A stretch of 64,000 bases of DNA from Gyrodactylus bullatarudis (taxonomy: Eukaryota > Platyhelminthes > Monogenea > Gyrodactylidea > Gyrodactylidae): contig SSNU01000294.1 of the NCBI GenBank assembly GCA_012064415.1, positions 248,001 through 312,000 on the forward strand, given 5' to 3'. A program made the translations under genes and the position numbers. Below are positions 26,601-38,600 of this stretch, in pieces. Numbering within the stretch: the stretch's first letter is position 1; every line of letters starts with the position of its first letter. The notes under the pieces are model-generated. The model was not told where the DNA came from and ran no database searches. It saw only the letters and a program-made list of their open reading frames with translations.

Positions 26601-29600
26601 GTAAGATAACTTTTATCGAGTAACCATACCTGTAGAATTCGAATATGTGATTGCTTAAACTGTCTGCTAAAGCTTTTAAGAAAATGAACTAATTTTTAAT
26701 CGATAACTCCTGAACTAAGAATAATTGCGTTAAAATAATCAGCGTATTCACAAACAAAGGATAGACAGAAGATTGAATGCGAGTCACGAAAAAAATTCTC
26801 TGAAACTTTAAGGGTTAATTTTGAAAGATGAATAATTAGATCTGGACCAATAGGAATAGTATTAGTATTTATTAAATAGACAAAGAATGTAGTTAAAATA
26901 GAAGATTTCATCAAATCTCCATGTAAATCAGAATCTTGTTGAAAAGAAAAGAAGAATTCATCGACAACGTATTGAGAGAGAAAGCCGGAGTGATCTAATT
27001 TGTCATCAGATGAAGAGAGACAAAAAATTTGGTAAAAGAAGAAAATTTATGGTTGCGGTTGTCAAGGTTTCTTACTAATTTCTTGATACAGAAAAAAAGC
27101 AATAGTGAAAGAAAAGATTAGTGTAAATATCAAGGCAGCTGTCAGAAAAAGAAACAAAAATGTTGATCAAAAAGAATAATTGGTTGTAAGCTGGGTCAGA
27201 GAATGAATCGATTTGGAGCTTGTCATGATTGAAAAATAAATAAGTTTGGTAACTAGCTTGGTTAAGGATTTTTGAAAATTTCACGCCATTCCGAGGAGCT
27301 TTTAAGCCCAAAGATGGGCGCTAATTTGGTTGCAGGAAATTTATTATTAACCCTTATAGTCCCAGAGAATTTTTTTTCATGACTCACATTTAATCTTTTG
27401 TCTATCCCATGGTTTGTGAATAAGCTGATTACTAATCTACAGTTGTTTCAACGCAATTATTTTTGGTTCAGAAGTTATCGATCAAAAAATGACACATTTT
27501 TTCATCCAAAAACAGGTTATTTTTGCAGGTTTAGCAGATAGAGTGTACAGGCGATTGCGTATTTGAATTCTAGAGGTATGATTTCTCCATAAAAGTTATC
27601 TTACTTTTTATCTATGACCCTGAGAATTAGGTTTTCAAAAATAACGTTTTAAACAAAATTAATTTTTCGAAAAAAATTAGTATATCGCGAGTTTGAAGAA
27701 TGTTAGAGCCAAGATCTTTGCGTAGTCCAGAAGATTAATATATTTCCTATCAAATGGGTGGTAAACAAAGTATTTTCTGAGACTAAAATGAGTAATAATG
27801 AGTTGTTAAAATGACACGTGATAGATCTATCACTGTGGGACTTTAAGGGTTGAAATTTTGACCTGATTCATTCGTTTAGGGCGAGTCCTCTTCAAATCTG
27901 AATTCAAAAGAGAACAGTACCATTCACTGTTCTAAAACGAGTAATCTTCAAGTTATTTCATTTATTTCTACAACCTAAGCAAAAAACCCTCCTTTCTTTA
28001 AATAACTTTGATTTGCATAAGTAAATTACCCATCTCAATGAGTTATATTCTTGTAGCTTAATGAATTTCCTTACCTTTTGCAGTTCGTTAAGGAAAATAT
28101 GAAATTCGATAAGGAATTTGTGAAACTCAGTAAGAAACTCATAAAATTCATTCAAAGGAATAGTATTTTAAATGTCATCATTGAAGGAAGATATGAAATT
28201 CAATATGGAAGTTGTGAAAAACGATATGGAATTAATGCAATTCATAAAGGAAAATTCAACTTTAATTTTAACCTAATTAAGATAATTTTTATTCGTCAAT
28301 CAATCCTTCGCAAATAAATAAATCCGCAATCCGAGAGAGAGAGTTTACATCGAAGAAGAATGATTGTTAATATCATTGATTAATGTCAAAAAACGCCCCA
28401 AGTTCTACAAAACGTAATTGATCACATTGAACAATGATAAAAACATTAACTACCTAAGAGGACAAGACGATATTCCTATTACTGAATATTGAATGAGGAG
28501 ACTCTAGGGGATCGCAGAGGAAGCCAGATAAACTCTAGATAAAATAATACAATCCGAAAACCATGTGAAACATTATTATCCTATTGTTATTGCGAAAAGA
28601 AGATGAAATTTTCCTTTATGAATTGCATTAATTCCATATCGTTTCTCACAACTTCCCTATTGAATTTCATATCTTCCTTCAATGATGACATTTTAAAATA
28701 CTATTCCTTAATGAATTTCATGAGTTTCACTGAATTTCACAAATTCCTTATCAAATTTCATATCTTCCTTAAAGAACTGCAAAAGGTATATATGAGAGGT
28801 TCACGTAGGCTTGACGTATCATATAATAAGCCTGGTCAAATGCAATTTGGTAAATTTCAAATTTAGAATTTGATTTAAAAGTCTAAGTTTATTTTGTAGA
28901 TTTAAAATTAGAAATTCCTTCTGAAATGAATGCACACATTTACCCTGTTCTCTTAAATTGACGAGATAATGTCAAAAGAAAACAAGAATAAATGTTCTTT
29001 TTACCATGGAGAAGATAAAGAAGAAGAAAGTTAAAGTTATTCATTAATCAAAGTCAAATTTTATCAGAAAGAAAAAAAAAGAATTTCATAAAAATCTCAT
29101 GACATATGCATCTGGAATATAGAACAAGGAGACGAAAAGTCTCTCTAAAAAATTATCAACCACTACAAGAGTTGATGATTTCCAAGAAGGCTACATTCTG
29201 GGAATGATATCGAAATAACTATATTATTATTGATATAATAATATTTGTAAAAAGAAGAAGCGTTTCCATATTAACCAAAAGGTAATTATGATCAATAACA
29301 ATATAGTTGTTGGTTATTTCTTATAAGCCACCTGCTCACTTGCATAAAACTATTTTTTCAAAGGAATTGAAGAAATCTTACATTCTCAAACTTGAATTCT
29401 TTATAGAGTATATTTTCGAATATTTCTCTTAGGAAGAAGGAATTTTCGCATATTTAAACCAAAATCTAATAAATATTTCTTGAGATTAGTCCTGAACTTG
29501 ATAGTCACGCACAAAAAGGGTTGACGACGACAAGAATAAGAAAAGCCTAATAACTAATTCTATAGAGGGAGATTAGATAATGAAATGAATAATGGGTAAT

Positions 29601-32600
29601 AAGATAACTTACACCACTCCCAAAGGATCCGTTAGCTTCATTGAGGGTGACTGAGCGTAGGAAACTATCAAAGAGAGTCGGAGTATCTTGTAGGAAGATG
29701 TCCTCGTGAAATTCGATCCATGCACCAAGTGTGATGTTGATGAGGGGGGAGGCAGATATTTCAATCTTGGGATCCTCTTCCTCTTGACGGAGAACATTGG
29801 GACTGAATACACTGGCTAGACTTTTGATTGACATAAGATTCTCCTTTTCATGCCTGGCCACCTGTGTGGTTTTTTGGAGGAGAGAAAAAATGCTTGATTA
29901 ATTGTTTTTTGCAATAATTAAAATTTTTTCTATATTTATATACAAGTCTGAGGGATCAACATGGAAATGTTGAACATGAAAACTGAAATGGATTATCACA
30001 TTTGTTTGAAGAAAATCATTCTCATGCCGCTCGGAACACCTGGAGAAGTTTACCCTTCCTATCTAACGAATAAAATATATTTAATTCTAAAAATGATTGT
30101 TAAAAATGGAAGCCACTAATTTTAACTCGATATATCATTATTCTTGATAACAACGACAGGGGGAGAGGCCATCTTCTTTTTCAAGGAGGTTGCTAAAGAG
30201 TCCACTCTACATACTCATTGAACAAATCAAACGATTTTTCAAGTGGAATTAGTAAATAAATTCTCTCTCAAATAATAAATAGTAAATTTTATGTATAATC
30301 TGTCAAGTTAGGTTTATCAAAGTTTAGCTAAGTTGAATATGTATATATTCGAGGATATCAATACTATTCGATAGTTTTTTTTTAATTCTAATAATTAGAA
30401 TTGAATGTTTAGCACTCATTGTGTAGCATGATTTAGAATAGGAAAATCATATTCTCTGTAGTTTTGAGTATGATGCATGGTGTTGATATTTATAAGGCTG
30501 ATTGGTGGAAAAAATAAGAGTTTTGAGTAAACAAAATTTAAATTTAGTTCATTTCTGATTGACAGCAGTATTTGGAACAGCTGTTAGTTAAAAATGATAT
30601 ACTATAAGAGAAAGAATTATCTCAATTTGAAAATACCAAGAGAAGCACACACGCACTCAAATCCGAGGAGGTAAAAAAAAGAAGGGTCAATCAGATCTAT
30701 TTTCATCATTTCTAATATTTTTTAAAATAAATCTGACATGTAAAAGCTGATGGGTATGCCAAGAAATAAAGCGCTATTCTTTTAACAAACCTGGCATCGC
30801 CTTTCTTTATAGGGAAGTTTTCTACAAAATCAAAGGATGATAATCTTGAGCAATCTTTAATCGTTCTCTCAATTTCTGAGAATTAATTAAAAGTACCAAG
30901 AAACCTCCTTTTAGTGGAACATGATTGTTTTTTTTCCAAGAGAAGAAACTGATGGAAAAGATTTGAAGAAATAATAATGATAATTTTCTATTCAAAGCCA
31001 AAGAGAATTGTGAAAATTTGTTCAAATATAATAGTTGATCAAAGGATCTTTTAAGCTATTTTTAGATTTATTCCTAAGTTTCACACGTGACTCTCCCCAA
31101 GAACAAAACAAGTCTCTCTCTTTACAAGCCTCCCACACAAGTGGCAGTGGTAAAATTAGATTCATCTTCATGGTCTCTCAACTTTAACACCTTAATGAGA
31201 TGGCTCAAGGTACCTATAAACTCTTCCTATCTCTACCTAGAATATTAATGTAGTATTGTTATTTGTCCTGAGAATAATTTCAATGGTATCAATCACTTCT
31301 AAGATCAAATCTTTTATGATATTCAACAAGCAATCCCTGCTAATTTTTACTTGAGTACCAGTTAGCAGTTCAGTGAAAATTACCTACAACCTATATTATA
31401 TATGGAATGCATGGTAATTCCTTTATCGGTATCTCAGTATAGTTCAATTGAAAGTTGAAGATTTTAGTCCATCCTTTAATCTATTTTGAATGAAAAGACA
31501 AGAATGTAATGTAACCATTAAATTATTGAAGAAGAACTTTTTACTGTCAATTGATGAGATGACTAAAAATGAAAAAACAGTTTATTCATTTTAAAAAAGT
31601 CCAGAAAAAAGTTACAACAGAAGTATGGTCCTTTTCATCAGTTGGTAAATGCCTATAAATTACAGAGGAAGATGACCAAAAGTTTTTATTTAGAATCACA
31701 GTAAGAGAAAGAAAAAAATAAGGGTGAATGAGAAAGTTTTATAGGACAGATTTCACAAACCTGACTATATTGGATGCTTGGCCAATGTGTGGATCAAGAT
31801 CAATTTCAATCAGTTACGTCTGACAATTAATATGATGAAAATATAATTATTTAATGACTCCTGAATAATGAAGTTTAATAATTTCCTGGCTTCAATAGAA
31901 AATGAACATGGTACAAAAGCCTTCCTCAAGTTTTCAAGCGTCCTGTGTAAAATTTAATTACCTTAATAATAACCAGGTAAAAATTTTACAATGAAATAAT
32001 TGGTCTGAAAATGAAAATATAATAACATTTTTCTTGCAGGACTGAATGTGTACAAATTTTGAAAGAATGTTTTATTGCTCGCTAACTCGAGGAGATATAC
32101 ACGTAGTACATGATGTTTTTTGTCTTGAACAGAAATTAAGTCTAGGTTTTCTTATGTTTCTCCCTCTTGTAGAACATTTTTCCCTGGAAATTGAAGGAAT
32201 AATCCAACAGATATAAATTTGATCGAGTCTGTATTTGATAACCTACTCATGGGTGTAGAGAGGAATAGAGAAATGTATCTCATTTTGATTGACTATAACT
32301 CCAAAGAAATTGATACAATAACACTAAAGATTTTCCCTTAAGATTACTCAAACCCAATCAATCTTTTGTCTAGGGTTGGAATAGATCAAAGATCAATATT
32401 TTTTGATACTGTTGATAAACCAACTAAAATCAGAATGATAGACAAAACCTAAAATATGTAGCAATTTTAAACTCAAACTGGTTGAAATTAAAAAAAACAG
32501 TATTTTAAGGTATGATAATAAATCACATATTCTCAACAAAGGTTAAAATTTTTAGTGTTCAAAAAAACTTTAGAACAAGGTAAATTCATGAGGCTCTTGA

Positions 32601-35600
32601 AATTAGCAATAATGATACTTTTAATGGAAATGTTGATGAAGTGAATTTTGATCAGGGTTGGATTCAGCTTTTTTGCAAAAGAAGAAAGTTAAATTAAATC
32701 TGATGAAAAATTAAAATTAGGTCTATTACTCTATTCTTCTGATTATCAATACGTATACTTTATTGGCATAGGTCAAACTCTTGTTATATTAACCCTTTCG
32801 GTGCCGATGGACATATATGTCCATTTTCCAATTTTTTTGAACCTTTATAACTCTACCAGTTTGATAGGTTTCTGGAGCAATTAAAGTTTAAATTGAAATT
32901 GTATTAGTGATATTTTTGGCCAAATAACTTGATATTCTCATAGCTAGATTTTGGTTTTTATAAAAATTTTGAAATAGTCCCAGCACCGAAAGGGTTAAAC
33001 TATTCTCTTATCTGATAGGTGTTCGATAAGCCGCCTAAAGATAATCGCCGTCGAAATGTTTGGATGACCGATTCTAATCTTGACCCAAGTTTTAATGAGT
33101 GCAGCATCTTCATTTATCATCATAGAGTATTAATCATTGATAATCATAGTTGGATAATGTTACAAGAAAAACAAAAAGCTGTAGAGTAGATGAAGAAAAA
33201 CCCTCAAGTCTCAGACTAACTACCATTCAAATGAAGTGACTCAACGTAAAACAATACATCTAATCATTTCAGTAAACACTCTTTGGTCTTTCTCGTGGAA
33301 CAAGTGCCAAACTATTAAAATTTCTAACTAACAAGCGAGTATGTCCAGGTAATTAGTGAGAAAAGAAATTACAACTATAGAGTGAAACATCAAGGGAAGC
33401 TAATATAAGGCATAATTACTGTTTTGCAATTAATTGAAGCAAAATATACGAAGGGAATACTATATAGTAATGTAATTTCAAATGCAAGAACAAGATAAAA
33501 TCAACTTTATATATATGCCTACCAAGACGTCACATTTCCACTGCATGTTATCAAGATATATCCTGTAGGATATGTTTCTAATTTTATAGCAATAAGACTG
33601 ATTTCAAGTTTGATTACAAATGCTCTAAGGCAATATTTTGGAATGGAAATTACACAGCTGACTCAACTTTTGATTCTGCATAGAACGGTGTTTAATTTGA
33701 TGAGTTTGGATTCAAAATAGTGAACTTTGTTATTTTAAGAGATATGACTTAGAAAATCATACTGGTAATAGAGAGCTAGACATGGATGAAATATTCAAAA
33801 TTTCAACAAATTTGAGATGGAAATAAGAAAGATTGAAGCACTCAAAGTGGGTTTACCTAGGGAGAAAAATTTTTTTAGTCGGTTCCTCTTCTTTAAATAC
33901 TTTTTTAGGAAGTTTACTGTATATAATAAGACAACCTGCTTTTGTTTTCGTAGTAAACTTGAAGAGTAAAGTTTTGAGTACGTTCTTGTAGTGCAATCAG
34001 ATTGGAGAAATTCAAGTTTTAGTCACGATAATACAAAAATTTTAATCTGTTCATTTATCTTTGATTCATGCAACAGAGTAGAGGACTGTCTGAGATATAA
34101 AATTTCCCTCTAACATCTCGGTCACGACTGGGCCTAATCAAATTCCACTGATTAGATATGATTTTTTTCACTCTATTCTATTTGAAGGAAGAATAATCTG
34201 GAGCTATATTCTTTAATTGTTACTATTACACCCATTTATATGTGGCACTTTAAACCTGACCGGTTCATGTATGGTAACTTTCTTTCAAGGAATAATTCCA
34301 TTTCACAGAATCTTAAAATAATAGAACTCGAAAATATGATCCCTTTGAAGTCTCTTGAGATGGCGAATTTCAAGCTATAAAAATGGTCCATATGAAATCT
34401 AATTTGAGAGAGATGATCTTCTCACACCTAGATGTTAGAAATCGGATACCCTTGAAAAAATGTTCTTTGAATCTTGAATAGGGATAATAAATAAGTCTGT
34501 TAAAGTTTTCTTAATGAATAAATAATAGGGCATTACATTACTCAATTAAGGGGAGTAAATTTCATTAGGAGATAAATTTATGGTGGTAATTTCTAGAGCC
34601 TCAAAAACGCATATGTTGCATATTTTGATCACAAGGTATACTTTTTCTCATTTGACAAAAACTGTAACCAGATTTCTTCTTAGTACAAGGGTTAAAAAGT
34701 TAAAACTGCATATATCTGCATGGATGTCAAATATGAATGCATGTACTAATGTATAACGAATAAAATTTATCAGCCAATAGAATTTAACCTACAAAAATGA
34801 ATGGCCAATCAGAATCAAGTTAAAAAGTCAATGAATAGAATTTATATTTTGTAATGGCATGGTATTTTATAACTTGATTACGGCATGACTAAAATACCTA
34901 TTTCAAAATCGGTTAAAATTCATAAATATATGTAAATAAAAACACAAATAAACAGCAAAGGTTTTTCCTATATTCTAACCAATAAATTGATTTTTAAATA
35001 ATATTATTCTGTTTATTAATTAATGTGTCTACCTGTCATTTACTCATAAGTAGTAAAATCTTAAATGCATATTTTATATGCACATATGAGTCTATCAAAA
35101 CTGCATATTTTTTTAGGCTCTAGTAATTACTAACAGTGTGTGTTATTCCTGCCCTTGTAATATAGAATGAAGAGAAATAGTGAGGTATTAATTTTAGTCA
35201 AAAGTTAACTAAGCTACAATCTAGCAAGCGCATACGAATAAAGTGTAGATTTTTCAATTATTTTTAGTTATTTTTTCCACATGTAGTAGATAATATATTA
35301 ATTTTCATCATTAACTCTATTGCATTTGTAAATCTATTTGGAATAGAGAGATAAAGGAAGGAAATTAGGAGAGGGTAATAACTTTAGCCTTACAAGTTCA
35401 TGCTAATTACAAGTAAAATTAGTTAAATATCCATAAATTTTTGGGTTTTGCAAAATAAAACAACTTGTACTTTTTCTCTCTAGTTTTTGTTAGGCCGAAT
35501 TATTTTCAATTCAATCTTAACTGAGAGCCAAGACTTTTCAAAACTTTCAATTATGAATGATCTATAAACCCGCTTCATGGAAAATTCAGTTAGACAAAAG

Positions 35601-38600
35601 TATTTTTCCAGTCTATAAAGAAATTATCTTTATGCACCTAAATCATTATTGATTGTGGATTCATCTATATGAGGATAAATTTCACATTTAAAAATGATAT
35701 TATTAGATTTACGAACAAAAGCCAAATCTATGTGTCCAAAAGAATCATGTGAAACCAATGAGTCTACCGAAACCAAGGGAGAAAAAACCAGCAGGATCAT
35801 AACCCCCTCCAATTTGGACCAATAAGGCCATCTCTTTCAAATTTGTTAAACCTGTATTTATATGGCATGTATCACACTGATGAGTATGCCTGAAATAGAG
35901 ATCTTTATTTTTGAAACAATCTGGCATCTTCTTACTTTGCTCAAATTATTAGATTATTATTAGTAAAAGTTAGCAAAAGCTACTAAGAACACAAAAAAAC
36001 AAAAGGAAAGTTCTAAAGTTAGTTTTTTGTAAACTCATCGTACCAATGAGGAAGGCGGGTGAAGACAAACATTCTCGCAACAGTGACCAATGGCTTTCAA
36101 CTTTTTCAAAACTATACCAAATGAAATCATGAACTAGTTCTTGGCCAAAAGTACTAAAAGTATTTTTTCTATAAAAAATTACAAAATGTATTCGAGGTTT
36201 ATTACCCTGGTACTGACCCATGTTTTGTCATTTTGTCTACGAATTGAATGTATGGAATAAATTAAACCGCTTACGGTTTTTGAGAAAAATTTGCTATATT
36301 TCTCAAGTATCTTAGGGCAGAATTTCTAGCAATAGAAACAGAATAATCCTTGCTCAAACCTTGCTTCTCACGACTTGAAAGATAAAAATTTGCCGAAGAT
36401 TAGTTGGTACAATGTAAAAATGTACGATATAAATATACATTATATTATCGATATATTATTAAGATTATAATATAATATTATAATTAGAGATTGTCTATTG
36501 GGGCAAGCATAAACTGAACTATACACGAGGCATAACTTTTATTATGCTTTTCAATAACTTGTGAGTATGATATCTTGATGCTTAACTAGGTATCTTTAGC
36601 TCATTATTGTAGAAAACAATTGCTATCTTACTTCAAAAAATGTGCCATTCCTTGACAGCTCTAATCATCAGATCCTAGACCGATTGATAATGCTCCTATT
36701 CTAATTACTCAAATTGATGAATCATTAGAAGCGCGTTTAATTCGTAAAGGCCATCTCCAGAGATTATAGTCAATAAATATAAAGAATTGCTGATTGAACC
36801 ACGCATGTTTGTGGTGGAGAATAAGAGGGGGAAAATTATAATGAAGAAAGGAGATATCTCTAACCATACTTTGGTGGGCTGGATAGATGAAACCGGAAAG
36901 ATGAAAATCCCAGAGTACATGATGGAAGAAGCTACATATTTTTCGATATTTTTTCATTCATTTGAAAAAAGCCAAATAAAGATAACAAAGAATGAAGCAA
37001 ACATGGGAAATAAATTCTCTGTACAGTGAAGTATAGGGTTCGTATGAATACACACAGAGGATTACCTTGGCTATACATCAAAAAAGAACCTATTTTTCAT
37101 ATACACACAGAGAAGAGGAAACTACAAAGATTAACCTCGTAAAATTCATGGACTAGATTCAATTTGATTTTCGATATTCTATGTCATAATAAAGGTCTCC
37201 AAGAATTTCCCTAGCAATATAAATAGAATATTTTGAAACTAAAAATTACATAAACGTCCGAGAATCTTCTCAAGTTTATAATTCAATAGTCACTAAATGT
37301 ACATTTTTTAAAGGGTCATCAGTAAAAGTTGAAAATTTTACTCAGTGATTGTTCAGTTTAATTCATAAATAGCCTTAAGAAAATATATTTCAATGCACTT
37401 GTGGACGGACAATAAGAAAGCTTCGAACAAGATCAAGTGATAATTTGAAGAAAGACACAACACGTTGACGAGACATTTAAGATAGGAAAATCATACTACT
37501 CCAATCCTGGGGACAACAGCATAGATGAATGGGCTAGAGATAAATTCTTTATATAAACTTTTACAAACCAAATCTTATATAATCTTCAACTATCCTGGCC
37601 GATTAGATATTTTTGTCTAATCGAATTAAACTGTATGTCAATATCTATCTTATTATAAAATTAATTCTAGATTCTTTACTACTGATTTGGAATGAAATAT
37701 GAGAAGTTGACAAGAAGATAACAAAGTAGTCAGGAATCTTGAGAATTGAATTTATCTTCCAAGTTGTGCTACTTTCAGGTATGCATTCTTTTGACAGTGT
37801 TGATTACTTAAAACTAAATCATTCAAGATATATCAAACAGTTTTTTTCTCATACAAACTAAAGAGATGGCTCAGATAATGAAGAAAAATAAAACAATAAC
37901 CCTAAAGTGATGTGGTTATTTTACACGAGAAATTAATAATACAGACACTAGAGAGATGATCAATCACCAAAAAGTTGATGTGTGTAGCAGTATCTTTGTA
38001 TTGATCTCAATCACTCTCTGTGTGTATATAAAGAGAGACAGATATTTCTCTCTTGCTAAGGGTTCAACAAATCTATTTCTCTCTCTCTCTCTCTTGGGAT
38101 CGATAGATGGTAATAACTCTTGAACCGAGAATATAACGATCAGGTTGAGAACATTTAGTATGAAAATTACAATTTTGAAATACACGCCAACAAACTTTGA
38201 ATGAATTTTACTACGATAATTAATAAAATTCCCGTATGATTTTTCGGATGAGAATTATTCTGATAGTTATTTAAAATCCCTTCGCTACATTCATATATTT
38301 TGGGAGAATGAGATTCATGGGTATATAAGAACAACAAAATTTTCGAATTTAATTAAAGAAAATCTTCTTTTCTGTGTTAAAGCGTCCAAAAATAACAAAT
38401 CTCCCGGAAAGTTGTTGGGGAAAAAAATCTTTTGCATTACCCTAATATATAAATACAGTTAATGTAACAAGAAAAGATTGAGTACAGGTTAAATGGTTGA
38501 GCATTGTTCTTCTTTCTTTGTGCATGTGGTTGAAACTTGATGTCGAGAAAAATTGATTAGTTCATATAGAACTTTAAAAAGGTATAGTAGAATTCAATAC

